NCBI GenBank assembly: GCA_020722375.1
Contig: DYKX01000009.1
Location: 1-33,375, forward strand
Source: Anaerolinea thermophila
GTDB lineage: Bacteria; Chloroflexota; Anaerolineae; Anaerolineales; Villigracilaceae
Length of the DNA: 33,375 nt
Direction of reading: 5' to 3'
Shown one piece after another: positions 1-9,204 of the stretch. The notes below the pieces were generated by a model. It had not been told where the DNA came from and did not search any database. It worked only from the letters and a program-made list of their open reading frames with translations. A program made the translations under genes and the position numbers. Position 1 is the stretch's first letter. Each line of letters starts with the position of its first letter.

Positions 1-32
1 TTTATCTTGCCCCCCGAGGCGCAAAATGAATT

Positions 33-218
33 TTGCGGTACAACCGCGCTATGGAAATTGGAGATGTTGAGAACGAAAATCTCTACACAGCGCTTGGTAG
101 AACCGATTCTGGTCGTTACCTGATCGTGTTTTATATTCACAAGTCAACTGGTGAAGCGCTGGTAATCAGCGCACGAAATATGACGCAGAAAGAAAAGAAA
201 TCTTATGGTAAAAAATAA
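33..218 (+). pseudogene. BrnT-family toxin, N-terminally truncated
   Basis: C-terminal BrnT-like motif (ALGRTDSGRYLIVFY...VISARNMTQKEKKSYGKK); in-frame stop TGA at 27-29 removes the usual N-terminal half; overlaps the downstream antitoxin-like ORF. Confidence 0.6.
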
Positions 219-471
219 ACGCGATCCCATCCCAAAGCATTTTGGCAGTATTGAAGAGGCGGCTGATTTTTGGGACAACCACGACTTGACTGACTACCTG
301 GATTTAACCAAGGAAGTCCAAGTTGAGGCGGATATAAAACGCCGTGTCTTTCTAACAGCCTTGGAACCGTCCTTAGCCCAAAAACTGACTGAGATCGCAC
401 ACAAGCAGGGCATTTCCACCGAAACGCTCATCAATGTCTGGCTCAAAGAAAAAGTAGAAGAAACCGTCTAA
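205..471 (+). CDS. BrnA/CopG-like antitoxin
   Basis: KHFGSIEEAADFWDNHDLTDYLD motif and C-terminal ribbon-helix-helix-like region; overlaps the BrnT-like ORF. Confidence 0.65.
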   Translation: MVKNKRDPIPKHFGSIEEAADFWDNHDLTDYLDLTKEVQVEADIKRRVFLTALEPSLAQKLTEIAHKQGISTETLINVWLKEKVEETV

Positions 472-474
472 CCG

Positions 475-483
475 TGCTATAAT
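475..483 (+). promoter_or_regulatory. Extended -10 promoter (TGC-TATAAT) for the aspS leader transcript
   Basis: TGCTATAAT; predicted start about 490-491; no good -35. Confidence 0.6.
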
Positions 484-490
484 GCCGCCC

Positions 491-568
491 ATGCAACCCA
501 ACTGCTTCGCCAACAACAATAATGACAATGACGCCCTCCCGGGCGTTGGGCGAAGCATGGCTGGTTGA
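491..568 (+). CDS. Putative attenuator leader peptide MQPNCFANNNNDNDALPGVGRSMAG
   Basis: 25-codon ORF with Asn/Asp run (AAC AAC AAT AAT GAC AAT GAC) between promoter and terminator, upstream of aspS. Confidence 0.75.
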   Translation: MQPNCFANNNNDNDALPGVGRSMAG

Positions 569-625
569 CAGAGAGATCACCTCACCCCAATCGCCCGACG
601 CAGCCGCGAAGGGCGATTTATTTTG
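531..625 (+). promoter_or_regulatory. Transcription attenuator of aspS (segments 1:2, 2:3 and 3:4)
   Basis: 1:2 ACGCCC(531-536)/GGGCGT(541-546); 2:3 GCGTTGGGCGA(543-553)/TCGCCCGACGC(591-601); 3:4 AATCGCCC(589-596)/GGGCGATT(611-618) followed by TATTTT. Confidence 0.75.
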
Positions 626-638
626 TAAATTGCTAGCG

Positions 639-668
639 CGTAGAACAAGTCTATAGACTTGTTCTACG
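639..668. repeat. Perfect 30-bp palindrome
   Basis: CGTAGAACAAGTCTATAGACTTGTTCTACG. Confidence 0.8.
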
Positions 669-693
669 AGGCAACAAATCTCGGAGGCATACC

Positions 694-2463
694 ATGTACA
701 GAACACACACTTGCGGAGAACTTCGCTCCAGTCACGCCGGTCAAAACGTGACCATTTCGGGCTGGGTCAATCGCCGCCGCGACCACGGCGGGGTGGTCTT
801 CTTCGATCTGCGCGACCGTTCTGGCATCGTCCAGGTCACCATCAACCCCGACCTGCCCAAGGATGTGCTCAACGTGGCAGCCAACGTACGCTTCGAATGG
901 GTGCTCCAGATCGAAGGCACCGTTCACAAGCGCCCCGCGGGGATGGAAAATCCCAAAATGGAGACAGGCGAGATCGAGATCGTCGCCAGGAACATCACCG
1001 TCCTCAACCCGGCCAAAACCCTGCCCTTCATGATCAGCAACGAAAATGACCTGCCCGATGAAAATACACGTCTCAAATATCGCTATCTCGACTTGCGCCG
1101 CGAACGCATGACCCGCAACCTGGTTTTGCGCCACAAAATCATCAAATTCATGCGCGACTATCTCGACAAGCAAGGCTTTATTGAGATCGAAACACCGATC
1201 ATGTTCAAGGCCACGCCCGAAGGCGCGCGCGACTACCTCGTCCCTTCGCGCATCTACCCAGGTCAGTTCTACGCCCTGCCGCAATCACCACAGCAGTTGA
1301 AGCAACTGCTCATGGTCGCGGGCATGGATAAGTATTTCCAGATCGCGCGCTGTTTCCGCGACGAAGACCTGCGCGGCGACCGTCAACCTGAGTTCACACA
1401 ACTCGACCTCGAGATGTCCTTCGTACATCGTGACGATGTGCTGGCCCTCGTCGAAGGTCTCTACACCGCCATGCTGCCCGCGGTCGCGCCGCATAAGAAA
1501 CTGCTGTCCTCGCCATGGCCGAAACTTTCCTATCGTGAAGCCGTGGAAAGATTCGGAACGGACAAGCCCGACTTGCGCTTTGGCATGGAACTCGTGGATA
1601 TCAGCGAGATCTTTGCAAAGAGCGAGTTCAAAGTCTTCCAGTCCGCGCTGGCGGCGGGCGGCGTGGTCAAGTGCATCGTCGCGCCGAAGAGCGCCGACAT
1701 GTCGCGCAAGGAAGTGGACGCGCTGACCGAGTCCGCGAAGGCGCTGGGGGCGAAGGGACTCGCCACGTTGGCTGTGACCGCCGAAGGTCCGAAGGGAACC
1801 GCCGCGAAGTTCGTCACCGCAGAAGAAGTCGAAGCGGTCAAATCCAGAACGGGCGCGGGGGCCGGCGATCTGATTCTCTTCGCCGCGGACGCGCGTGCCG
1901 TCGTCAACAAGGTGCTCGGCGGATTGCGTCTCATCTTCCGCGATAAACTGAATCTCGCGGACAAGGATGTGATGGCCTTCGCCTGGGTGGTGGACTTTCC
2001 GATGTTCGCATGGAACGAAGAGGAACAGCGCTGGGACGCGGAGCATCATCCGTTCACCATGCCGCAACTGGCAGACCTCGACAAGTTCGACACGGACCCC
2101 GCCTCGATCCTTTCGGACGCGTACGACATGGTCTGCAATGGCTACGAGACCGCTTCGGGCTCGATCCGCATCCACCGCCGCGACATCCAAAATAAAATTT
2201 TCCAGATGCTCGGCCACAAGGACGAGGACATCCAGGCCAAGTTTGGTCACATGCTCGAAGCGTTCGAATACGGCGCGCCTCCGCACGGCGGCATGGCGCC
2301 CGGCATAGACCGTCTCGTCATGCTGCTGGCGGACGAACCCAACATCCGCGAGGTGATCGCCTTCCCGAAGAACCAGAACGGACGCGACGTGATGGCCGAT
2401 GCGCCGTCGGAAGTCGAACCGAAGCAGTTGAAGGAATTGCATATAGAGATCGTAGACAAGTAG
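694..2463 (+). CDS. aspS: Aspartyl-tRNA synthetase (bacterial type)
   Basis: Full-length class II AspRS motifs ([36 protein letters not shown]); SD GGAGG. Confidence 0.97.
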   Translation: MYRTHTCGELRSSHAGQNVTISGWVNRRRDHGGVVFFDLRDRSGIVQVTINPDLPKDVLNVAANVRFEWVLQIEGTVHKRPAGMENPKMETGEIEIVARNITVLNPAKTLPFMISNENDLPDENTRLKYRYLDLRRERMTRNLVLRHKIIKFMRDYLDKQGFIEIETPIMFKATPEGARDYLVPSRIYPGQFYALPQSPQQLKQLLMVAGMDKYFQIARCFRDEDLRGDRQPEFTQLDLEMSFVHRDDVLALVEGLYTAMLPAVAPHKKLLSSPWPKLSYREAVERFGTDKPDLRFGMELVDISEIFAKSEFKVFQSALAAGGVVKCIVAPKSADMSRKEVDALTESAKALGAKGLATLAVTAEGPKGTAAKFVTAEEVEAVKSRTGAGAGDLILFAADARAVVNKVLGGLRLIFRDKLNLADKDVMAFAWVVDFPMFAWNEEEQRWDAEHHPFTMPQLADLDKFDTDPASILSDAYDMVCNGYETASGSIRIHRRDIQNKIFQMLGHKDEDIQAKFGHMLEAFEYGAPPHGGMAPGIDRLVMLLADEPNIREVIAFPKNQNGRDVMADAPSEVEPKQLKELHIEIVDK

Positions 2464-2483
2464 ACAGGTACACAAGTAAATCA

Positions 2484-2604
2484 TCATTGCGAGGGCGGTG
2501 TTCTTCCGCCCGAAGCAACTTCCTCGCCAAACGGGGAGATTGCTCACCTGCACTGCACCGAACGCAGTGCGGTGCAAGTGTCGTCGCTACGTTCCTCGCA
2601 ATGA
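2484..2604. repeat. MITE-like palindromic intergenic element
   Basis: 11-bp perfect terminal inverted repeats TCATTGCGAGG/CCTCGCAATGA with an internal hairpin TGCACCG...CGGTGCA. Confidence 0.7.
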
Positions 2605-2625
2605 CGAATGAAATAGGAGTAAACC

Positions 2626-3966
2626 ATGCCAATCATCCGCGTTGACCAAATTTCGCAATACGAAGGCCGGGAAGTGACCGTGCAGGGCTGGGTCTACAAC
2701 CGCACCGACAAGGGCAAACTCGTCTTCCTTCTCGTCCGCGACGGGACGGGGTTCGTCCAGTGCGTGGCATTCAAAGGCGACCTTGACGAGGCTGTGTTCG
2801 ATCAACTCGTCCGATTGCCACAGGAGTCATCTGTCATCATCACGGGACCCGTCCGCGCGGACAAGCGCGCGCCTGGCATCCCTGGCGGATACGAGGTCGG
2901 CGTGAAGCAGATCGAGATCGTGCAAACTGCGGACATTGATTACCCGATGTCGCTCAAAGATCATGGCGTGGACTTCGCGCTCGACAACCGCCACCTGTGG
3001 ATTCGGATGCAAAGCCAATGGGCGATTCTGCGCGTCCGCGCCACGGTCATGGCCGCGACGCGTGAATGGCTCGACACCAACGGCTTCATCGAAATGAGCA
3101 CGCCAATCCTCACCCCCGCCGCGGCAGAAGGCACGACGACTCTCTTCGAGACGGAATACTTTGACGAGGGCAAAGCCTACCTCGCGCAGACGGGACAACT
3201 ATACAGCGAGGCCACCATCATGGCCTTTGGAAAGGTCTATTGCTTCGGACCCACCTTCCGCGCGGAAAAATCCAAGACGCGGCGTCACCTGACCGAATTC
3301 TGGATGCTCGAACCCGAGATGGCCTTCTGCGACCTCGACCAGATGATGGAAATCGAAGAGCAGATGATCCAGCACATCGCGCAACGCGTCCTGCGTGACC
3401 GCGCCGCCGAGTTGAAGTTTCTCGGACGCGACCTCTCCAAACTGGAAAACATCCAAACCCCCTTCCCGCGCATGTCTTACGATGATGCGGCGAAATACCT
3501 GATCGAACTGTACGAAAAAGAGACCAACCCCGAAAAGAAGGAACTGCTCAAGTTCGAATGGGGCATGGACTTCGGCGCGCCGCACGAGACCGAGATCACC
3601 AAACTTTACGACAAGCCTGTCTTTGTTTACGGCTATCCGTCCGCGGTCAAAGCCTTTTACATGGAACCGTGGCCAGGCCGCCCCGAGGTCTGCAAGTCGG
3701 TGGATTTGCTCGCGCCCGAAGGTTACGGCGAGATCTGCGGCGGCTCGGAGCGCATGTCCAATCATGATATGCTGCTGGAACGAATCCACAAGGAGGGACT
3801 GCCTGAATCTGCATTCAAGTGGTATCTCGAATTGCGTAAGTACGGATCGGTCCCCCACTCTGGATTCGGGATGGGAATCGAGCGCGTCACCGCCTGGATG
3901 TGCGGCATCGAACACATCCGCGAGGCAATTCCTTTCCCGCGGACGATCAAGCGGGTATATCCGTAA
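2626..3966 (+). CDS. asnS: Asparaginyl-tRNA synthetase
   Basis: Full-length AsnRS ([39 protein letters not shown]). Confidence 0.95.
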   Translation: MPIIRVDQISQYEGREVTVQGWVYNRTDKGKLVFLLVRDGTGFVQCVAFKGDLDEAVFDQLVRLPQESSVIITGPVRADKRAPGIPGGYEVGVKQIEIVQTADIDYPMSLKDHGVDFALDNRHLWIRMQSQWAILRVRATVMAATREWLDTNGFIEMSTPILTPAAAEGTTTLFETEYFDEGKAYLAQTGQLYSEATIMAFGKVYCFGPTFRAEKSKTRRHLTEFWMLEPEMAFCDLDQMMEIEEQMIQHIAQRVLRDRAAELKFLGRDLSKLENIQTPFPRMSYDDAAKYLIELYEKETNPEKKELLKFEWGMDFGAPHETEITKLYDKPVFVYGYPSAVKAFYMEPWPGRPEVCKSVDLLAPEGYGEICGGSERMSNHDMLLERIHKEGLPESAFKWYLELRKYGSVPHSGFGMGIERVTAWMCGIEHIREAIPFPRTIKRVYP

Positions 3967-4009
3967 CCAGCAGACCTCCGAAGTCTTAAAGATTTGAGTG
4001 GACTAAGAA

Positions 4010-4091
4010 CCTATCCGAAAAAACTCGGAGCGCGGACTTGAGTCCGCCCAGCCAGGCAGACTGGAAGTCTGCAATCCAATATTCGGATAGG
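4010..4091. repeat. Cruciform element: outer stem with two hairpin arms
   Basis: Outer CCTATCCGAA/TTCGGATAGG; arms GCGGACT-TG-AGTCCGC and GCAGACT-GGA-AGTCTGC. Confidence 0.75.
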
Positions 4092-4134
4092 CTCTAAATT
4101 GAGTCGGTAAATCTTTCAGCCGCTTTGGCGGGGT

Positions 4135-4638
4135 CTATCCCGTCTCGCGTCGCGTGGGGCAACATACGACCAGCGGATACAGCGGTAACCAGTTGATCCG
4201 ATAGTTTGGCCCCGCGTACTCGCGTATCAACGCGCGGGCACGGATGAGGTCCGCGCGGGAATCGAGGGAGAGCGTCATCAATTGCTCGATGATGGCATTG
4301 AGACGCGGTGAAGCGGCGTACTGTCCCGTTTGCGATTTCAGAAAGGCGAATTGCTCCTGCCAGGCTTCCAACTCCCCGCGCACAGAGAGCGCGCCGAAGA
4401 ATCCCTGCTTCAGGTGACGCACCTCATGGACGATGAGACTGAGCGCGTAGGCTTCGTTATCCACCTGGTTGGGATGCAACTCAATGTGGCCGAAGAGCGT
4501 CCAGCGCGCGCCAGTGGGCTGGGGGCGGAGTCCCACCTTCACTCGGCGCGCCCGCAAAAAGTCACGCGCGGCGCGGCCCTCGGGACCAGTCCCTTCGAGG
4601 CGGTCGAGCAGACCTGTCAGTTTAGAATCGTCATCCAT
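4135..4638 (-). CDS. Hypothetical protein with HExxH motif (possible minimal metallopeptidase)
   Basis: LIVHEVRHLKQG; -10 TATACT 6 nt before ATG. Confidence 0.6.
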   Translation of the reverse strand: MDDDSKLTGLLDRLEGTGPEGRAARDFLRARRVKVGLRPQPTGARWTLFGHIELHPNQVDNEAYALSLIVHEVRHLKQGFFGALSVRGELEAWQEQFAFLKSQTGQYAASPRLNAIIEQLMTLSLDSRADLIRARALIREYAGPNYRINWLPLYPLVVCCPTRRETG

Positions 4639-4665
4639 GCCGCAAGTATAATCGGCAAGATTACC

Positions 4666-4698
4666 ATGTGACAGTCACTTTGGAAGTGACTGTCACAT
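4666..4698. repeat. 15-bp stem hairpin in a divergent intergenic region
   Basis: ATGTGACAGTCACTT-TGG-AAGTGACTGTCACAT. Confidence 0.75.
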
Positions 4699-4764
4699 TT
4701 TCTGCAATCGGCAATCCGAGAGTCTCTGAGAGGCGCATCGGTTAGAATACGGCAAGAGGAATTT

Positions 4765-5913
4765 ATGAGACCTGTAGCAATCCTTGGCATCGGCCAGACA
4801 AAAATTGACGAGCACTGGGACAAATCGCTGAAAGAACTGGCAGGCGAGGCGGCCTTCGCGGCGCTGAACGACGCGGGCATCGAACGCGCCGATTCGCTTT
4901 TCGTGGGCAACATGCTTTCGCCCATTATCAACCATCAGAATCAACTGGGGACTCACATCGCGGACTGGGTCGGCATGTGGGGCGCGGAGGCGACGAAGAT
5001 CGAGGCGGCCTGCGGATCGGGCGCGGCGGCGTTTCGCGCGGGACTGATGGCGGTCGCGTCGGGCGAGATGGAATCCGCGCTGGTGGTCGGCGTCGAGAAG
5101 ATGACGGACATGGCGGGACACGACGTCACATCCGCCTTAGCCACCGCCGCCGATGCAGATTACGAAGTGGAACAAGGCGTGTCGTTCGTGGGACTCAACG
5201 CGCTGGTAATGCGACGTTACATGCACGAGTTTGGCTGGAAGCACGCCGATTTCGCGCCGTTCTCCATCAATGCCCACGCCAACGCCATGCACAATCCGAA
5301 TGCGCGGCTGCACCAGACCATCACGCTGGAGCAATTCGAAAAATCGAGCATGGTGGCCACGCCCATCAACCTGCTGGACGCGTCTCCCATTGGCGACGGC
5401 GCGGCGGCGGCGATCCTCGTCCCTGCGGAGAAGTTGAAGGGACGCAAAATTATGGTGGCTGGCTCAGCATCCGCGACAGACACCATCGCGGTCCACTCGC
5501 GACGCGACCCGCTGTTTTTAGCGGCGGCGTACGCGTCGTCGAAACGGGCATACGGGATGGCGGGAGTCACTTCCGCAGAGATTGACGTGTTCGAACTGCA
5601 CGACGCGTTCTCCATCATGTCCGCGCTTTCGCTGGAGGCTTGCGGATTCGCCGAGCGCGGCCAGGGGCCAAGACTCGGCCTGGATGGCGAGATCACGCCC
5701 AAAGGTCGCGTGCCCGTCTGCACGCGGGGCGGACTCAAAGCGCGCGGGCACCCCGTCGGCGCGACGGGGTTGTATCAGATCGTGGAAGTCGTCCAGCAAC
5801 TGCGCGGCGAGTGCGGCGAGACCCAGGTCGCGGACGCGAGGATTGGCATGGCACAAAACATCGGCGGCTCGGGTGCGACGATTCTGACGCACATTCTGCG
5901 CGTGACGGACTAA
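4765..5913 (+). CDS. Thiolase domain-containing protein (acetyl-CoA acetyltransferase-like)
   Basis: ACGSGAAAFRAG, ELHDAFSIM, GGLKARGHPVGATG motifs. Confidence 0.85.
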   Translation: MRPVAILGIGQTKIDEHWDKSLKELAGEAAFAALNDAGIERADSLFVGNMLSPIINHQNQLGTHIADWVGMWGAEATKIEAACGSGAAAFRAGLMAVASGEMESALVVGVEKMTDMAGHDVTSALATAADADYEVEQGVSFVGLNALVMRRYMHEFGWKHADFAPFSINAHANAMHNPNARLHQTITLEQFEKSSMVATPINLLDASPIGDGAAAAILVPAEKLKGRKIMVAGSASATDTIAVHSRRDPLFLAAAYASSKRAYGMAGVTSAEIDVFELHDAFSIMSALSLEACGFAERGQGPRLGLDGEITPKGRVPVCTRGGLKARGHPVGATGLYQIVEVVQQLRGECGETQVADARIGMAQNIGGSGATILTHILRVTD

Positions 5914-6011
5914 TTTTTTCCCAAGTTTGACCACCTTACAATCTTGCAAGGTATTTATTCCTGTTATATACTTTTGGTAACAACGCCCTTCTTCAAACAA
6001 AAGGAGGTCTT

Positions 6012-6401
6012 ATGCCAGCCGAAAAACGCAAGCTTGCACGACGCACTTTTTCTTATTACATGCGCGTCATGGATGAGGTCAACGGGCAATTGGTCGGCCA
6101 CCTGGCCGATATCAGCACGGGTGGATTTAAACTGGACAGTTCCGTAGCCATTCCGCCCAACAAGGATTTCCGCCTGCGCATCGAACTAACCAATGAGGTT
6201 GCCAACAAGAGTTTCATGGTCTTCATGGCGCGCAGTAAGTGGTGCTACGCGGACCCTCTGGATCCCACAGCCTTCAACGTGGGATTCCAGATCACAAACA
6301 TGGCGCCCAGCGATTTCGAAATTTTCTCGCGCATGTTCGAAAAGTACGGTTCCGAAGGAGTCAACTCGCAAAAGCGCAGCGACGATTACCTGTGGAGATA
6401 A
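6012..6401 (+). CDS. PilZ domain protein
   Basis: RKLARRTFSYYMRVMDE...LADISTGGFKLDS; SD AAAGGAGG. Confidence 0.75.
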   Translation: MPAEKRKLARRTFSYYMRVMDEVNGQLVGHLADISTGGFKLDSSVAIPPNKDFRLRIELTNEVANKSFMVFMARSKWCYADPLDPTAFNVGFQITNMAPSDFEIFSRMFEKYGSEGVNSQKRSDDYLWR

Positions 6402-6405
6402 ACAG

Positions 6406-6442
6406 GCACAAACCAGGCTTTTTGAAAAAACCTGGTTTGTGC
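6406..6442. terminator. Hairpin, likely bidirectional terminator
   Basis: GCACAAACCAGG/CCTGGTTTGTGC with internal T/A tract. Confidence 0.6.
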
Positions 6443-6457
6443 ATTAAAATCGGGGAC

Positions 6458-7135
6458 ATGAAATACACCACACTCCGAACCATTGTCCGTTTCATCATGA
6501 ACCTCATCGCCGACGTGGAAGTGGTCGGGTTGGATCGACTGCCCGATGGAAATTTCATCCTCGCGGCGAATCACCTCGGACGGCTGGACACGGCCGTCCT
6601 TCTTTACGCGGTGGATCGCGAAGACATCATCCTGCCCGTGGCCGAAAAATACAAGAACCATCCCTTCTTCGGCGCCATCGGGCGCGCGGTGGATGCCATC
6701 TGGCTGAACCGCTTCGACGCGGACTACGCGGCGTTTCGCACCATTCTGACGCGCATGGAAAAGGGCGGATTGATGGTCATCGCGCCCGAGGGGACGCGCT
6801 CCAAGACCGAAGCGTTGCAGGAGGCGAAGATGGGCGTTGCGTTCCTCGCCTCGAAGAGCGGATATCCCGTCCTGCCGGTGGCGCTGACGGGGACGGAAGA
6901 CCGCCTCATCGTCCAGAACCTGAAGCGGCTTCGCCGTTCGAAGATCACCGCGCGTACGGGAGAGTTGCTCCGCGTCGACGTTCCGCCGCGCGGACGCGGG
7001 CGCGAAGAGTCCCTGCGCACCGCCACCGACGAGATCATGTGCCGCATCGCGGCCGAACTGCCCGAAAAATATCGCGGTTTCTACGCCGATCATCCCCGCC
7101 TGAAAGAATTGCTCAAAGAGAAACAACATGCGTAA
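6458..7135 (+). CDS. 1-acylglycerol-3-phosphate acyltransferase family (PlsC)
   Basis: NHLGRLD (HX4D) and EGTRS motifs; ATG 6458 preferred over the longer ORF. Confidence 0.85.
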   Translation: MKYTTLRTIVRFIMNLIADVEVVGLDRLPDGNFILAANHLGRLDTAVLLYAVDREDIILPVAEKYKNHPFFGAIGRAVDAIWLNRFDADYAAFRTILTRMEKGGLMVIAPEGTRSKTEALQEAKMGVAFLASKSGYPVLPVALTGTEDRLIVQNLKRLRRSKITARTGELLRVDVPPRGRGREESLRTATDEIMCRIAAELPEKYRGFYADHPRLKELLKEKQHA

Positions 7136-7790
7136 CTTCCTGCGCTGGCTCATCCGCGGCCTGCTCCGTCTCATCGCCCGCGTGGAAGTGCGCGGCTACG
7201 AAAACCTCCCTGCCGAAAAAAGTTACGTGCTGGCCACCAACCACATCGGCATCCTCGACGCCATCCTGGCTTTCTACGCGCTCGACCGCTGGGACATTTA
7301 CATCCCCGTCGCGGAGAAATGGGAAAAGAACGGGCTCTTGAATTTTCTGGGGAAATATTTCAACTTTGTTTTCATAGACCGCTACAATCCCGATATCAAG
7401 GCCATGCGAAGAATCATCCGCTTGATGGAGGCAGGCAACGTCATTGCCATCTCCCCCGAGGGGACGCGCAGCCGCGTCGGGTCGCTGATCGAAGCCAAGC
7501 CTGGGGTGACATATCTCGCCACCAGGTTGAACCGCCCCATCGTTCCTGTGGCGATCACAGGCACAGAAGACAAAACCATCCTCGGCAATCTCAAACGCTT
7601 GCGGAAGAGTCCCATCACCGTGACGGCTGGCCCGTATTTCAGGCTCCCGCCCATCCCGCGCGAACACCGCGACGAGGCGCTAAAAAATTACACGGACGAG
7701 ATCATGTGCCGCATCGCGGTATTGCTCCCCGAAAAGTATCGCGGGGTTTATGCAGACCATCCGCGATTAGCCGAACTGCTCGCGCTATAG
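7128..7790 (+). CDS. 1-acylglycerol-3-phosphate acyltransferase family (PlsC), second tandem copy
   Basis: NHIGILD and EGTRS motifs; overlaps the previous gene by 8 nt. Confidence 0.85.
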   Translation: MRNFLRWLIRGLLRLIARVEVRGYENLPAEKSYVLATNHIGILDAILAFYALDRWDIYIPVAEKWEKNGLLNFLGKYFNFVFIDRYNPDIKAMRRIIRLMEAGNVIAISPEGTRSRVGSLIEAKPGVTYLATRLNRPIVPVAITGTEDKTILGNLKRLRKSPITVTAGPYFRLPPIPREHRDEALKNYTDEIMCRIAVLLPEKYRGVYADHPRLAELLAL

Positions 7791-9194
7791 AACTTCCCCC
7801 ACCCCCCGCTTCAAAAACTGACCCTGGCCGGGCGCGCCCAACCAGGCCTCACCATCCACGATGAGTTTTCCGCGCAGGAAAACCTTCTCGGGCATCCCAA
7901 CCACTTCCCAACCCTCGAACAGGTTGTAGTCCGTCCTATGGCGGCTATGCGCTACGCCGTATTTGACCTTTTTGTCGGGGTCCCAGATGACGATGTCCGC
8001 GTCCGCGCCGGGGACAAGCGCACCCTTGCGCGGGTACAGGCCGAAGATTTTGGCGGGGTTGGTTGAAGTCAGCGCGACGAACTGGTTGGCAGTGATCCGT
8101 CCCGCGCGGACGCCATACGTCCAGAGAATCGGCAATCGGTCGCCAACGGCGGGAAGTCCATTCGGGATTTTGGTGAAATCGTCCTTGCCCAATTCCTTGC
8201 CTGGGATGGCGATCTCTTTTCCCTCGTATACGATCGGTTTCGTCCCATCGAAAAAGAACGGACAATGATCTGTGCCGATGGTCTGGAGGATGCCGTCATG
8301 GACTCCCTCCCACATGCGGGCGTTGTCCTTCTCCGTCCGCATCGGCGGAGAGCAGATCCACTTGGCGCCATCGGGACGGCGGAGATGGTCAATGGTGAAG
8401 AAGAGGTATTGCGGACAGGTCTCGCCCATCACTTTGACGCCGCGTTCGCGCGCATACTTGAGCATATCCACTTCGCCGCCCGCGTTCATGTGGACGATGT
8501 AGACGGGCGAGTCGGCCTGCGCGGCCATGGCGGCCACGTGCATGGTCGCTTCCACCGCGCCCCACGCGGGACGCGTCCGCGCGTGCCATTCGGGGGAAGT
8601 GTGTCCCGCGGCCAACGCTTCGGGAATGAGCGTCTCGATCACATCGCCGTTTTCGCAGTGCGCCATCACCAACATGCCGTTTTCTTTTGCTATTCTCAAC
8701 GCGCGGAAGATGCTGCCATCGTCAATGCGGAGACGTCCGTTGTACGCGGTGAAAACTTTCAGCGTGGTGATGCCCATTTCAACGAGCGAGGGAATCTCTT
8801 TCACAATCTGATCATCGAAATGGGTCAGGTTCATGTGGAAGGAATAATCAATGGCGGCTTTTTGCGCTTTTTCCATCCACAGGTCAACGGAACGCCTGAA
8901 CCCCTGTGGCTCCTGAACAACAAAATCCATGACAGTGGTCGTCCCGCCGAAGGCCGCGGCTTTGTGTCCCGTGTAGTGGTCGTCGGAGGAGACGGTGCCG
9001 AACATGGGCAGGTCGAAGTGCGTGTGCGGGTCCACGCCGCCTGGCAGGACCAACTTCCCCGACGCGTCGATCACTTGGGCAGAGTCCGCTTCGAGGTCCA
9101 GACCGATGCGGACAATCTTTTCGCCGTCAATCAAAATGTCGGCCTGGAACGTCTCGCTGGCGGTGACCAGCGTGCCGCGTTTAATCAGGATCAT
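7785..9194 (-). CDS. Dihydropyrimidinase / D-hydantoinase
   Basis: GGVDPHTHFDLP, TTTVMDFV, GTDHCPF; SD GGAGG upstream of ATG at 9194. Confidence 0.9.
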   Translation of the reverse strand: MILIKRGTLVTASETFQADILIDGEKIVRIGLDLEADSAQVIDASGKLVLPGGVDPHTHFDLPMFGTVSSDDHYTGHKAAAFGGTTTVMDFVVQEPQGFRRSVDLWMEKAQKAAIDYSFHMNLTHFDDQIVKEIPSLVEMGITTLKVFTAYNGRLRIDDGSIFRALRIAKENGMLVMAHCENGDVIETLIPEALAAGHTSPEWHARTRPAWGAVEATMHVAAMAAQADSPVYIVHMNAGGEVDMLKYARERGVKVMGETCPQYLFFTIDHLRRPDGAKWICSPPMRTEKDNARMWEGVHDGILQTIGTDHCPFFFDGTKPIVYEGKEIAIPGKELGKDDFTKIPNGLPAVGDRLPILWTYGVRAGRITANQFVALTSTNPAKIFGLYPRKGALVPGADADIVIWDPDKKVKYGVAHSRHRTDYNLFEGWEVVGMPEKVFLRGKLIVDGEAWLGAPGQGQFLKRGVGEVL

Positions 9195-9204
9195 CGTATG
9201 CCTC

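Noticed and set aside
491-694. T-box riboswitch upstream of aspS
   Set aside because: No AGGGTGGNACCGCG T-box sequence; the leader-peptide model explains the hairpins better.
1285-2577. Long antisense ORF (430 aa) over aspS
   Set aside because: Shadow ORF from high-GC codon usage opposite a well-supported gene; no recognisable motif. Same for 664-1284, 3199-3915, 5137-5738, 6386-7174, 8265-9257, 10433-11659, 12557-13216, 13295-14080, 14371-15792, 15888-17105 and others.
6239-6457. Longer N-terminus for the first PlsC ORF
   Set aside because: The extension overlaps the PilZ gene and the hairpin; ATG 6458 gives the usual PlsC N-terminus.
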